Assembly: GCF_900605005.1 (NCBI RefSeq)
Contig: NZ_LR027558.1
Location: 1,592,505 to 1,656,132, forward strand
From: Acidipropionibacterium timonense
GTDB taxonomy: Bacteria > Actinomycetota > Actinomycetes > Propionibacteriales > Propionibacteriaceae
Direction of reading: 5' to 3'
DNA length: 63,628 nucleotides
Positions 17,346 to 26,534 of the stretch are shown piece by piece. The notes below the pieces were generated by a model that was given only the letters and a program-made list of their open reading frames with translations, ran no database searches and had not been told where the DNA came from. The position numbers and the translations under genes were made by a program. Every line of letters starts with the position of its first letter. Positions within the stretch are counted from its first letter, which is position 1.

Positions 17346-18270
17346 GGACGCTCCCCGTCACGTCGTCCCCACGATGACCGCCGAGGCCCGCTGACCGCAA
17401 CGCGCGCTGGCCGCCGATGCCGCCCTGCCCCCCGACGGCACTCTGCTCCAGAAGCTGCGCCCTGCTCCGGAACCTGAATCCTGCTCGGGAACCTGAATCG
17501 GCACCGCGACGCCACTCCACCCCGTGAACCACCGAGCCCACCGGTCAGGGTCGCCACGTGGCGCCAGATACTGCACCCTGCTCCACAATCCGCCAGCCGC
17601 TCACCCCCGACGCCCACCCAGCGCCAGAACCTGCACCCTGCTCCCGGTATTCCCGGAGCAACGTCAATGCTCTGGAGCAACGTCGCGTCAGGGCCGGGAA
17701 CGGTGGTGGTTTCCGGAGCAGAGTCCCTGTCGGCCGCGCCACCATCACCCGGTCGGCCAGACAACCGTGCTAGGCGGGCTGACCCGCGCCAGCGTCTCCA
17801 CCGACGACGGCGTCATCATCCTCTGCCCCATGACCCGCACCCCACACTCGAGACATCTCGGATGGCGCCACCCCTCGCGAATCCTCGAGGTGAATCGCAT
17901 AGATGCCATGCCCGTCTCGCACGTCAATCTGGCCCCGGACGACCATCGATGGCTCAGGTCATGAGGAGACTCCACACCACTCACGTGGCCGGAGTCATGA
18001 GGATGGGCTCAACCTCGGATGGCTGACCATGCCGCGGCCCGGCACCTGCAATCGCAAAACAGCCGGGCGACACCATCCGAGGCGACCGACACTGTCAACC
18101 TCCCCCGCCGCACTCACACGGAAGAGCTAGACTTTCAACAACGTATTCACAGCATGGCGGCGACGGTTCACGTCATCAACACGCCGCCCCCGGACAGGGT
18201 CAGAGTCGACCCCGTCAACGACGAATGACAGGTTCAGACGGAGCCACCCCCCACGACGAAGGAACACCCG
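17346..18270. other. Long gene-poor stretch with degraded repeats
   Basis: About 925 bp in which I see no credible gene. Several open frames of 65-200 codons exist, but they show no domain, poor ribosome sites and Arg/Ser/Pro noise typical of shadow frames in GC-rich DNA. Between 17440 and 17720 are repeated short motifs built around CTGCTCC and GGAACCTG. From 18090 to 18270 the sequence becomes clearly more AT-rich and leads into the protease gene, so the promoter of that gene probably lies there. Confidence 0.6.
17440..17720. repeat. Degenerate short repeats in intergenic DNA
   Basis: Units of about 20 bp with the theme CCTGCTCCGGAACCTGAATC recur three times between 17440 and 17498. A 24-bp unit starting GCGCCAGA and ending CCCTGCTCC occurs at 17561-17584 and 17621-17644 with two differences. 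The motif GGAGCAACGTC occurs twice at 17655-17684. They look like a decayed repeat cluster or remnant of a mobile element. Confidence 0.55.
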
Positions 18271-18888
18271 ATGAAGGACATCCTCGCACGAACCAGCCTT
18301 TTCCAGACAGCACTGTCGCGAGTCACGCGCATCGTGCCCGCATTGCTGATCATCATGTGCATGGCCATGGCGTCGATCTTGCTTTCCAGCCCGGGCACAG
18401 CCCATGCGTATGCGCTGACGGGCTGCAAGTCCACGAACCTGAGCCGCAAGCTTCCCGACTACTACGCGACAGGGATCGGAATGACGGTGTGGTATAGCGA
18501 CGTTCTCGATCAATCGACTATACATTGGTGGCGAAATGGCGTCAGCGGCGGATTCAAGCGATCTGCGAACTACGACATTCTCGTCAAACGGGAACCAGTT
18601 GGGGGCGCCGGCTACTGGATGATGTCATACTGGTCGTGCGATATCTTCGGCCACATGCACGCCCGATCCATCACTGTCAACTCGAAGACCACCGATGGCC
18701 TCGAAGCCTGGAAGATCAAGTACATATTCATTCATGAATTCGGGCACCAACTCGGCTTGGCACACACCGACTACGGATGCGGTGTTTCCATCATGCGCGG
18801 CAACTCCAATGCCGAGGGCGCCCAGTGCCCAGGGTCGTTCCCACCATGGTCTGACGACCTCAAGGGCTACCACCACATCTACGGCTGA
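18271..18888 (+). CDS. Secreted matrixin-like zinc metalloprotease
   Basis: A 205-residue protein with a signal peptide (hydrophobic core about 20-45, ending AHAYA) and the metzincin zinc site HEFGHQLGLAH (H155, E156, H159, H165). A later SIMRG contains the Met expected for the metzincin Met-turn. The mature part has five or six Cys, suggesting disulfides. Base composition is visibly lower in GC than neighbours, and codons such as AAA, TAT, ATA and TTG are frequent, which suggests transfer. It has a GAAGGA ribosome site. The next gene, for a lipoprotein, begins 24 bp later, so the two are probably one operon. Target is unknown. Confidence 0.8.
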   Translation: MKDILARTSLFQTALSRVTRIVPALLIIMCMAMASILLSSPGTAHAYALTGCKSTNLSRKLPDYYATGIGMTVWYSDVLDQSTIHWWRNGVSGGFKRSANYDILVKREPVGGAGYWMMSYWSCDIFGHMHARSITVNSKTTDGLEAWKIKYIFIHEFGHQLGLAHTDYGCGVSIMRGNSNAEGAQCPGSFPPWSDDLKGYHHIYG

Positions 18889-18912
18889 CACAGCGAACGA
18901 AAGGACTCCACC

Positions 18913-19593
18913 ATGACCCGGCACACCTACACCCGCAGACACGCACTCTTCCTGGGCGCAGGTTCGGTAGCGCTCCTCACCCTCACCAACTGTTCATCCT
19001 CCCAGGGCTCGGGCGGCGGTCAAGCAGCCCACGTCCACTTGGCGAGCCCGGCCTGGGACTCCATCGAAGCCATCGCGAAGTACTCCAGCACGGTCGTCAT
19101 GGGAACCTTCGCCTCCTTCTCCGAGGGCCAGACCAACGTCGGACCGGACGAGACACCGGTCATGGCGAACCTCCGAGTCGGAAAGCTCACGGTGACCCAG
19201 GGAGACCTCGCCGGGGAATCACCCCTGACCGTGATGTTCCCCTATCCCATCGAGTCCACACCGGGCGGCATCCAAGTGGAACAGGACGTCGAACAGCCAG
19301 CGGCCGTGAAGAAGCAGATCGACGATCTCCAGACGGACGGAACCACCTATCTCATCTTCACGTACAGAACCAAGAAGGAAGACATCCAAGACGCAGAACT
19401 CAAGAAACTCAATTCCGACACATATCTGGAAATGGGCGACATGCGGGGAACCTTCGTCGTCAAGGGCGACCGGGCCTATCCGGTCGGGAAACCCGTGCCG
19501 TGGGACTCCGCCACCGCGTCGACGACCGCACCACCGGAGAGCTGGCCGGTCGACGACCTCCTCAAGGTGAAACTCGGGAGAGCCTCGTCCTGA
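18913..19593 (+). CDS. Tat-type lipoprotein of unknown function, paired with the metalloprotease
   Basis: A 226-residue protein. The N-terminus has a twin Arg (TRRHALFLGAG) and a lipobox-like LTNC with Cys27, so a Tat-exported lipoprotein is likely. The mature domain (about 40-190) is a beta-rich-looking unit with VVMGTFASFSEGQ, LRVGKLTVTQGDL and YLIFTYRT, which I do not recognise. It follows the secreted protease by 24 bp with an AAAGGA ribosome site. A role as partner, inhibitor or surface receptor of the protease is only inferred from the pairing. Confidence 0.72.
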   Translation: MTRHTYTRRHALFLGAGSVALLTLTNCSSSQGSGGGQAAHVHLASPAWDSIEAIAKYSSTVVMGTFASFSEGQTNVGPDETPVMANLRVGKLTVTQGDLAGESPLTVMFPYPIESTPGGIQVEQDVEQPAAVKKQIDDLQTDGTTYLIFTYRTKKEDIQDAELKKLNSDTYLEMGDMRGTFVVKGDRAYPVGKPVPWDSATASTTAPPESWPVDDLLKVKLGRASS

Positions 19594-19667
19594 GTGGATC
19601 CTCTGACACAGCACCTCACCCGGGACGACGACGTGGGGGGTCGGGCGACCACGCCACCCGACCCCCC

Positions 19668-19703
19668 ACGATCCCACGACCTCAGACGATCCCACGTCCT
19701 CAG
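19668..19703. repeat. 18-bp tandem duplication at the sufT gene tail
   Basis: Two 18-bp units with one difference, at 19668-19685 and 19686-19703. The second contains the TGA stop (19700-19702, minus strand) of sufT. The junction is convergent with the lipoprotein gene. Confidence 0.85.
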
Positions 19704-20119
19704 ACGTTGAACCCGATGGCCTGCAACTGCGCCCGACCGTCGTCGGTGATGCGCTCCAGACCCCACGGCGGCAGCCACACCCAATTGATCCGCACCGAGG
19801 TGACGAGCCCCTCGAGGACGGTCTGGGTGTCGTACTCCAACCGGTCGGTGAGCGGGCAGGTCGGGCTGGTGAGCGTCATGTCGATGACGACCGACCCGTC
19901 GTCGTCGATGTTGACGCCGTAGACGAGGCCGAGGTCGACGACGTTGACCATGAGCTCCGGGTCGATGACGTCCTTCATGGCCTCGATGACGTCGTCGACG
20001 CTGGGCCTGGCGCTGGGCACCGACGGCGTCCCGCCCTCGACGGCCCCGCCCTGCTTCCCCGACCCGTCGGGGAAGGTGTCGTTGACCAGGTCGGACGGCC
20101 TGGTGGTGTCCTCGCTCAC
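19700..20119 (-). CDS. sufT: SufT-type metal-sulfur cluster assembly factor (DUF59/MIP18)
   Basis: A 139-residue protein whose C-terminal 100 residues form the MIP18/DUF59 domain. It shows DPELMVNVVDLGLVYGV, the conserved TSPTCPL with a Cys, and VWLPPWGLERITDDGR. SufT helps Fe-S cluster maturation. The GTG start at 20119 overlaps the sufU stop (GTGA), and the first 40 residues are a low-complexity lead. It is the last gene of the suf operon. Confidence 0.88.
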   Translation of the reverse strand: MSEDTTRPSDLVNDTFPDGSGKQGGAVEGGTPSVPSARPSVDDVIEAMKDVIDPELMVNVVDLGLVYGVNIDDDGSVVIDMTLTSPTCPLTDRLEYDTQTVLEGLVTSVRINWVWLPPWGLERITDDGRAQLQAIGFNV

Positions 20120-20589
20120 GACTGATCCTCCTTCGTCTGCGGCGCGGCGGCCGAGTCCCGGGTGCTCTCCAGGAGGGCGTCCTCCAGGGCCGACCACCCG
20201 AGCATGGCGCACTTGACCCGCGCCATGAGCTGGGCGACGCCCTCGAAGGCGACGGCGTCCTCGTACACCTCCTCGTCGAGCTTGACCCGACCGCGCGAGC
20301 GCATCATCTCCTGGAATCCGCGGTACAGCTCCTGGGCCTCGTCGATCGTCCGGCCGATGACGAGGTCGGTCATGACGGAGGTCGAGGCCTGCGAGATGGA
20401 GCAACCCACCGCGTCGTAGGAGACGTCGGTGATCCGGTCGCCGTCCAGATGCAGCCTCAACAGCAACTCGTCCCCGCAGGAGGGGTTGACCTGGGTCACC
20501 TCGGCGGCGTAGCCGTCACGCAGCCCGCTGTGATGCTTCTCCTTGTAGTGATCGAGGATGATCTGCTGGTACATCTCCTCGACGTTCAT
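20116..20589 (-). CDS. sufU: SufU Fe-S assembly sulfurtransferase
   Basis: A 157-residue zinc protein of the IscU-like fold that accepts sulfur from SufS. The metal ligands are visible: Cys38 and Asp40 in NPSCGDE, the Cys in GCSIS and the Cys in VKCAMLGW. The insertion between the second and third ligands typical of SufU rather than IscU is present. The short extra tail is Ala-rich. The gene overlaps sufS by 4 bp. Confidence 0.92.
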   Translation of the reverse strand: MNVEEMYQQIILDHYKEKHHSGLRDGYAAEVTQVNPSCGDELLLRLHLDGDRITDVSYDAVGCSISQASTSVMTDLVIGRTIDEAQELYRGFQEMMRSRGRVKLDEEVYEDAVAFEGVAQLMARVKCAMLGWSALEDALLESTRDSAAAPQTKEDQS

Positions 20590-21836
20590 GAGGCCCTCCC
20601 TCCGGCGAAGAAGTCGCGCGCGTGCTCGACGGATTCGACGAGCCGGTCGATCTCCTCGCGGGTCGTGTACAGGTACGACGAGGCGCGCAGCGATGACTGG
20701 ATGCCCAGCCGCTCGTGCAGCGGACGCGCACAGTGGTGCCCGCCGCGCACCGCGACGCCACGGCCGTCCATGATGCTCATGGCGTCGTGCGGGTGCACCC
20801 CCTCGACGGTGAACGAGACGGTGCCCGTGTGGTCGACGGCATCGCGCGGGCCGAGGATGCGCACGCCGCGCACTCCCCCGAGCCCCTCGAGCATGTAGCC
20901 GGCGAGCTCGTGCTCATGGGCGGCGATGGCCTCCATGCCGATCCCGTCGAGGTACTCGGCGGCCGCAGCCAACCCGACCATCTGGGCGATCGGCGGGGTG
21001 CCGGCCTCGAACCGGTGCGGCGGCTCGGCGTAGGTCGAGTGGTCCATCCTCACGATCTCGATCATCTCGCCGCCGCCGAGGAAGGGCGGCAGCTCGGCGA
21101 GGAGCTCGTAGCGGCCCCAGAGGATCCCGATCCCGGTCGGTCCGACCATCTTGTGGCCGGTGAAGGCGACGAGGTCGGCGCCCAGGCTCGACACGTCGAC
21201 CGGCAGCTGCGGGACGGCCTGGGAGGCGTCGACGACGACGGTCGCGCCGACGGCGTGGGCCTGCTCGGCGATCCGACCCACCGGGTTGACGGTGCCCAGG
21301 ACGTTCGAGGCCAGAGCCAGCGAGACGACCTTGGTGTGCTCGTTGATGAGCCCCTCACGCTCGGCTGCTGCCAGGTCGAGGCGGCCCTCGTCGGTGATGT
21401 CGAACCAGCGCAGGCGGGCCCCGGTCCGCTGGCAGGCCAGCTGCCAGGGCACGAGATTGGAGTGGTGCTCCATGACGGTGACGACGACCTCGTCACCGGG
21501 CCCCAGCCTCGACCCCAGGGTGTGGGCGCACAGGTTGAGGGCCTCGGAGGCATTGCTCAGGGCGATGACCTCCTCGGGGCGAGCCGCCCCGATGAAGCGC
21601 GCGATACGTTCACGTCCACCCTCGTAGGCCTGGGTGGACTCGAGCCCCAACCGGTGCATGGCCCGGGCGACGTTGGCGTTGTGGTGCTCGTAGTGGTCGG
21701 CGAGGGCGTCAATGACGACCTGCGGCTTCTGCGAGGTGTTGGCGGAGTCGAGGTAGGTCAGGGGGTACCTCCCCACCCTCGTCGCGAGGATGGGGAAGTC
21801 GGCTCGGATCGCGTCGACGTCGAGGACGTCGGTCAT
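20586..21836 (-). CDS. sufS: SufS cysteine desulfurase
   Basis: PLP enzyme that removes sulfur from cysteine for cluster assembly, 416 residues. The PLP Lys lies in TGHKMVGPTG, preceded by VDASQAVPQLPVD, and the persulfide Cys in RGGHHCARPLH, the group II desulfurase sequence. It is translationally coupled by 4-bp overlaps to sufC before it and sufU after it. Confidence 0.95.
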   Translation of the reverse strand: MTDVLDVDAIRADFPILATRVGRYPLTYLDSANTSQKPQVVIDALADHYEHHNANVARAMHRLGLESTQAYEGGRERIARFIGAARPEEVIALSNASEALNLCAHTLGSRLGPGDEVVVTVMEHHSNLVPWQLACQRTGARLRWFDITDEGRLDLAAAEREGLINEHTKVVSLALASNVLGTVNPVGRIAEQAHAVGATVVVDASQAVPQLPVDVSSLGADLVAFTGHKMVGPTGIGILWGRYELLAELPPFLGGGEMIEIVRMDHSTYAEPPHRFEAGTPPIAQMVGLAAAAEYLDGIGMEAIAAHEHELAGYMLEGLGGVRGVRILGPRDAVDHTGTVSFTVEGVHPHDAMSIMDGRGVAVRGGHHCARPLHERLGIQSSLRASSYLYTTREEIDRLVESVEHARDFFAGGRAS

Positions 21837-22603
21837 GAGGCGAGCGCCTTCGCGGCCTCGACGTACTTCTCGTACCCGCTGGCCTCCAGCTCCTCGCCCA
21901 GCTCCGGACCGCCGGTGGCGACGACACGGCCGTCGACGAAGACGTGCACCCGGGTGGCGTGGACGTAGCGCAGGATCCGCGTGTAGTGGGTGATGAGCAT
22001 GAGCCCCTTGGCGGGGTCCTCGAGGTAGTGGTTGACGGCCGTCGACACGACCTTGAGGGCGTCGATGTCGAGGCCGGAGTCGGTCTCGTCGAGGATGGCG
22101 ACCTTGGGATGGAGCAGCTCGAGCTGGGCCATCTCGGAGCGCTTCTTCTCGCCGCCGGAGAAGCCCTCGTTGACCGAGCGCTCGGAGAAGTCGGCGTCGA
22201 GCTCCTGGCGGGCCAGGGCCGAGGTGACCTCCTTGACCCAGGTGCGCAGCTTGGGGGCCTGGCCGTCGATGGCGGTCCGCGCGGTGCGCAGGAAGTTCGC
22301 CATGGAGACGCCGGGCACCTCGACCGGGTACTGCATCGACAGGAAGAGGCCGGCGCGAGCACGCTCGTCGACGGACATGGCGAGCAGGTCCTCGCCGTCC
22401 AGGGTCACCTGCCCGCCGGTGACGGTGTACTTCGGGTGACCGGCCAGGGTGTAGGCGAGGGTCGACTTGCCCGAACCGTTGGGACCCATGATGGCGTGGA
22501 CCTCACCGGAGTTGATGGTGAGGTTGACGCCCTTGAGGATCTCCTTGGGGCCGGACTCGGTCTCGACATTGGCACGAAGGTCGGTGATCTGCAGGGTTGC
22601 CAT
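21833..22603 (-). CDS. sufC: SufC Fe-S assembly ATPase
   Basis: ABC-type ATPase of the SufBCD scaffold, 256 residues, with Walker A GPNGSGKS, signature FSGGEKKR, Walker B VAILDETDSGLD and H-loop ITHY. The DETDSGLD form is diagnostic for SufC. It follows the Rieske gene by 6 bp and overlaps sufS by 4 bp. Confidence 0.95.
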   Translation of the reverse strand: MATLQITDLRANVETESGPKEILKGVNLTINSGEVHAIMGPNGSGKSTLAYTLAGHPKYTVTGGQVTLDGEDLLAMSVDERARAGLFLSMQYPVEVPGVSMANFLRTARTAIDGQAPKLRTWVKEVTSALARQELDADFSERSVNEGFSGGEKKRSEMAQLELLHPKVAILDETDSGLDIDALKVVSTAVNHYLEDPAKGLMLITHYTRILRYVHATRVHVFVDGRVVATGGPELGEELEASGYEKYVEAAKALAS

Positions 22604-22609
22604 GGGTGT

Positions 22610-22936
22610 TCAGGACTCCTTGATGGGATGGGCGGCGTCGACGAGGACGTCGTCGCCGTCGATGGTCACGGGATAGACGGGGATCGGCTCGGTGGCCGGG
22701 AGGTTGAGGGGCTTGCCCGTGCGCAGGTCGAACATCGACCCGTGCATGTAGCACTCCAGGGCGCATCCCTCGACGTCGCCGTCGACCATGGGCACCTGGG
22801 CGTGCGAGCAGATCGCTCCGACGGCGTGGACGGTTCCCTCGGTGAGGACGAGGACGACGTCGGTCCCCTCGACACTCACCTCGACGGGACGGTCCTCCTC
22901 GAGCTGTGAGAGGGCCATGGCCTTGACGGCGCTCAT
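22610..22936 (-). CDS. Rieske-type [2Fe-2S] ferredoxin in the suf operon
   Basis: A 108-residue protein with the two Rieske ligand pairs CSH (near 43) and CYMHG (near 62), and the DLRTGKPLNLPA segment typical of non-heme ferredoxins. A Rieske gene between sufD and sufC is usual in actinobacteria, where it may deliver electrons to cluster assembly; that role is not proven. It overlaps sufD by 4 bp. Confidence 0.9.
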   Translation of the reverse strand: MSAVKAMALSQLEEDRPVEVSVEGTDVVLVLTEGTVHAVGAICSHAQVPMVDGDVEGCALECYMHGSMFDLRTGKPLNLPATEPIPVYPVTIDGDDVLVDAAHPIKES

Positions 22937-24138
22937 GCCTCCACCTGCTCCGGGGCGGACCCGAGCGTCGCGACGAGCTCGGCCTCGATCCGCTCGATGA
23001 GCTCATCGGTCAGCTCGGGCACGCCGATCTTGCGGACGATGTCGGTGAAGAAGCCGTGGACGACCAGGCGCCGCGCCTCGGCCTCCTCGATGCCGCGGGC
23101 CTGCAGGTAGAAGAGCTGGTCGGCGTCGAACCGGCCGGTCGAGGCGGAGTGCCCGGCGCCGCGGATCCGTCCGGTCTGGATCTCCAGGTTGGGGACGGCG
23201 TCGGCGCGACAGCCCTCGGTGAGGACGAGGTTCTTGTTCGACTCGAAGGTCTCGATGTCCTCGGCGGTCGGCCGGATGAGGACGTCGCCGATCCACACGG
23301 AGTGGGCGTCCTGGCCCTGGAGACAGCCACGGAAGTCGACATGGGAGACGGTGCGCGGGGCGTCGTGGTCGACGAAGAGCCGGTGCTCGATGTGCTGGTC
23401 GGCGTCGACGAAGTACACGCCGAGCTGGGTGAGGTCGCCGCCGGGGCCCTGGTAGGAGGCCGTCTGCGAGATACGCAGCACCTTGCCCCCGAAACTCGCC
23501 TGGGCGGTGCGCACCGTGGTGTCGCGTCCCAGCTCGAAGGCGATCTGGGCGCCGTGGACGGCGTCGTCCTCCCACTCCTGGACGAAGAGGATCGTCGTGT
23601 GGGCGCCGTCGCCGATCCGGAAGGTCCAGTTCTCGTCGAGGGCGGCCGAGCCGCGGTAGCGCACGACGATGGTCGAGGAGCTGGCCTCACCGATCTCGAC
23701 GACGACGTTCTGGAAGACCGCCGTGCCCGGGCCGGTCCCCGACAGGGTGATCTCGACGGGGCTGTCGAGCTCCACCCCGGCCGGCACGACGACCCGCCGC
23801 GCCGGGGCCTGGGCGTTGGCCACGGCCAGCACCGAGAGACGGTCCTGCGGGGTCTCGGCGAGATCGCGCAGATCGGCGGCCTCGAGGGCCGTCGTGGTGA
23901 CGGCGTCCGGACCGGCGACGTGCCAGTCGAGTTCGGCGGCCGTCGGGGCCTCACCGAGGATCGGGGTGAACCGGTCCACCGGCGTGAACCGCCAGATCTC
24001 CTCCTGACCGGTCGGCATGGGGTGGTCGGCGACCTGCCACGAGGGCCTGGGGTGGAGGTGGGACTCGACGTCCCCCTCGATGGTGACGTTGTGTCCCCGG
24101 TCGGTCGAGGCCTGCGGGGTGGACACGGGTGCGCTCAA
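22933..24138 (-). CDS. sufD: SufD scaffold protein
   Basis: A 401-residue partner of SufB in the SufBCD complex. The central beta-helix region and the C-terminal helical domain (RGIEEAEARRLVVHGFFTDI) match the family, as does the DQLFYLQARGI motif. Sequence similarity to the C-terminus of the SufB encoded upstream is visible. It starts 46 bp after sufB. Confidence 0.93.
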   Translation of the reverse strand: MSAPVSTPQASTDRGHNVTIEGDVESHLHPRPSWQVADHPMPTGQEEIWRFTPVDRFTPILGEAPTAAELDWHVAGPDAVTTTALEAADLRDLAETPQDRLSVLAVANAQAPARRVVVPAGVELDSPVEITLSGTGPGTAVFQNVVVEIGEASSSTIVVRYRGSAALDENWTFRIGDGAHTTILFVQEWEDDAVHGAQIAFELGRDTTVRTAQASFGGKVLRISQTASYQGPGGDLTQLGVYFVDADQHIEHRLFVDHDAPRTVSHVDFRGCLQGQDAHSVWIGDVLIRPTAEDIETFESNKNLVLTEGCRADAVPNLEIQTGRIRGAGHSASTGRFDADQLFYLQARGIEEAEARRLVVHGFFTDIVRKIGVPELTDELIERIEAELVATLGSAPEQVEA

Positions 24139-24184
24139 CGCGTTCTCTCCTTCTTGAGCTGCGTGTTCGGGGTGCCGGGCCGGG

Positions 24185-25645
24185 TCAGCCGACCGCGCCC
24201 TCCATCTGGATCTCGATGAGCCGGTTGAGCTCGAGGGCGTACTCCATGGGCAGCTCCTTGGCGATGGGCTCGACGAACCCGCGCACGATCATGGCCATGG
24301 CGTCGGACTCGGTGAGACCGCGCTGCATGAGGTAGAAGAGTTGGTCCTCACTCACCTTGGACACCGTCGCCTCATGGGCCATCGACACCTCGTCGGTGCG
24401 GATGTCGTTGTACGGGTAGGTGTCGGAGCGGGAGATGTCGTCGACGAGCAGGGCGTCGCAGCGCACCGCCGAGGAGGAGTGGTGGGCATCCTTGCCGACG
24501 GCCACCAGACCGCGGTAGGCCGAGCGTCCACCACCCTGGGAGATCGACTTGGAGACGATCGTCGAGGAGGTGTACGGGGCGAAGTGGACCATCTTCGCAC
24601 CGGTGTCCTGGTACTGCCCCTCCGAGGCGAAGGCCACCGACAGGGCCTCGCCCTTGGCGTGCTCACCCATGAGGTAGCAGGCCGGGTACTTCATGTTGGC
24701 CTTGGAGCCGATGTTCCCGTCGATCCACTCCATGGTGCCGCCGGCCTCGACGTAGGCCCGCTGGGTGACGAGGTTGTAGACGTTGTTCGACCAGTTCTGG
24801 ATGGTCGTGTAGCGCACCCGGGCGTCCTTCTTGACGACGATCTCGACGATCGCGGCGTGCAACGAGTCGGACTTGTAGATGGGCGCCGTGCAGCCCTCGA
24901 CGTAGTGCACGTAGGAGCCCTCGTCGGCGATGATGAGCGTGCGCTCGAACTGGCCGAGGTTCTCGGTGTTCATGCGGAAGTAGGCCTGCAGCGGGATGGT
25001 GCAGTGCACGCCCTTGGGCACGTAGATGAACGACCCACCTGACCACACGGCCGAGTTGAGGGCGGCGAACTTGTTGTCGCCCAGGGGCACGACGGAGGCG
25101 AAGTACTCCTGGAAGAGGTCCGGGTGCTCACGCAGCGCGGTGTCGGTGTCGAGGAAGATGACGCCCTGGCGGGCGAGTTCCTCGTTGATCTTGTTGTAGA
25201 CGACCTCGGACTCGTACTGGGCGGCAACGCCGGCCACGAGGCGGTCCTTCTCGGCCTCGGGAATGCCGAGCCGGTCGTAGGTCGCCTTGATGTCGGAGGG
25301 CAGGTCCTCCCAGGACTCGGCCTGCCGATCGGAGGCGCGCACGAAGTACTTGATGGCGTCGAAGTCGATGGAGTCGAGCTTGACCCCCCACGTCGGCATG
25401 GGCTTGCGCTGGAACAGACGCAGCGCCTTGAGCCGCATCTTGAGCATCCACTCGGGTTCGTTCTTGAGGGCCGAGATGCCCCGGACGACGTCCTCGGACA
25501 GTCCGCGCTGCGAGGCGGCGGCGTAGGCGTCGGAGTCGTGCCATCCGTACTTGTAGCCGCTCAGGGCGGCCAGGTGCTCGTCCTGGGTGGCTCCGGTGCC
25601 GGGCAGCGGCGTCACCGCCGTCGTGGGGTTGTCTAGCTGGGTCAT
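24185..25645 (-). CDS. sufB: SufB scaffold protein
   Basis: The main scaffold of the SufBCD complex, 486 residues. Characteristic segments are [44 protein letters not shown] and [13 protein letters not shown], which hold the Cys residues used in cluster binding and sulfur transfer. The C-terminus [13 protein letters not shown] matches SufB/D. It has an AGGCTGATCC leader and lies 175 bp from sufR, so it may be read from the sufR promoter, from its own, or both. Confidence 0.95.
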   Translation of the reverse strand: MTQLDNPTTAVTPLPGTGATQDEHLAALSGYKYGWHDSDAYAAASQRGLSEDVVRGISALKNEPEWMLKMRLKALRLFQRKPMPTWGVKLDSIDFDAIKYFVRASDRQAESWEDLPSDIKATYDRLGIPEAEKDRLVAGVAAQYESEVVYNKINEELARQGVIFLDTDTALREHPDLFQEYFASVVPLGDNKFAALNSAVWSGGSFIYVPKGVHCTIPLQAYFRMNTENLGQFERTLIIADEGSYVHYVEGCTAPIYKSDSLHAAIVEIVVKKDARVRYTTIQNWSNNVYNLVTQRAYVEAGGTMEWIDGNIGSKANMKYPACYLMGEHAKGEALSVAFASEGQYQDTGAKMVHFAPYTSSTIVSKSISQGGGRSAYRGLVAVGKDAHHSSSAVRCDALLVDDISRSDTYPYNDIRTDEVSMAHEATVSKVSEDQLFYLMQRGLTESDAMAMIVRGFVEPIAKELPMEYALELNRLIEIQMEGAVG

Positions 25646-25820
25646 GGATCAGCCTTTCGGATGGATCGCTCGAGGGTGGTGCAGCGGTGGAGTCGGATGG
25701 CCCGTGGTCGAGCCGGGTCGGCGCGGCCTCTTCGGACCCGCACGCCGGACCCTCGATTTCACTCGCCCATTGTTGCGTAATTGGCTGTGAGGTCAAAGTC
25801 CCCGACGAGAACGGCGTCCG

Positions 25821-26534
25821 TCAGGGATGCCGCGTTCGCTGACGGATGAGTTCGACGTCGATCGGCACGTGGGTCGTGCACACACCGTCCCCGTGGGCGA
25901 TGGTCGCCAGCCGCTGGACATGGGACCCGAGGAGTTGTGAGAAGAGTTCGGTCTCGACGTCGCACAACTGCGGGAAGACCTTGGCGACCTCGGCCACCGG
26001 GCAGTTGTGCTGGCAGATCTGCCGCCCCAGGGACGCCGGCGTGATCGACGCCGCGTACCCATCGGCCGACAGGGCCCGGGTCAGGGCGTCGACGGGGTCA
26101 CACGTCGGGTCGGACGCACGCAGCTGCCGGTACCGCGCCTCGATGTCGTCGACACGGGCCTGGGCGACCGCCTTGAGCGCGTCCTGCCCCCCGGCCTCGG
26201 CCAGGTGCCGCAGGGCGTTGATGGCCAGCTCGTCGTAGGCCGTGTAGAAATCGGCGCGTCCGGCGTCGGTGAGGAAGAAGACGCGCGAGGGTCGACCCCG
26301 CCCGCGGGCACCGAAGACACGCTTCTCCCGCGATCCGACGAGGCCCTCGTCGGTGAGCGACGCGAGGTGTCGTCGGACAGCGGCGGCCGTCAGCCCGAGT
26401 CGTTCTGCCAGGTCGGAGGCCGTCGAGGGGCCGTTGTGAAGGATGGAGGACATGACGCGCTCCCGGGTCGAGCCGTCGGAGACCTGCTCCTCGGGTGACT
26501 CGGGGGTCTGCGTCGAACCTGCCGAAGATTTCAC
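25821..26534 (-). CDS. sufR: SufR-type Fe-S cluster transcription regulator
   Basis: A 237-residue regulator with a winged HTH (about 25-85, STASDLAERLGLTAAAVRRHL) and a C-terminal set of Cys in CDPVD, GRQICQHNC and LCDVETEL that fits the SufR [4Fe-4S] site. SufR represses suf operons when clusters are intact. The GTG at 26534 is the first useful start; the next, the ATG at 26453, would cut into the HTH. No clear ribosome site stands before it. A CAAC-N6-GTTG palindrome overlaps the start, suggesting autoregulation. Confidence 0.88.
   Translation of the reverse strand: MKSSAGSTQTPESPEEQVSDGSTRERVMSSILHNGPSTASDLAERLGLTAAAVRRHLASLTDEGLVGSREKRVFGARGRGRPSRVFFLTDAGRADFYTAYDELAINALRHLAEAGGQDALKAVAQARVDDIEARYRQLRASDPTCDPVDALTRALSADGYAASITPASLGRQICQHNCPVAEVAKVFPQLCDVETELFSQLLGSHVQRLATIAHGDGVCTTHVPIDVELIRQRTRHP

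Noticed and set aside
17153-17764. 203-codon minus-strand open frame over the repeat cluster
   Set aside because: Overlaps a better plus-strand membrane protein gene, and its low-complexity words come from DNA repeats; no ribosome site.
17346-19667. Toxin-antitoxin or defence island
   Set aside because: Only a secreted protease and a lipoprotein are present; nothing resembles known toxins, nucleases or defence proteins.
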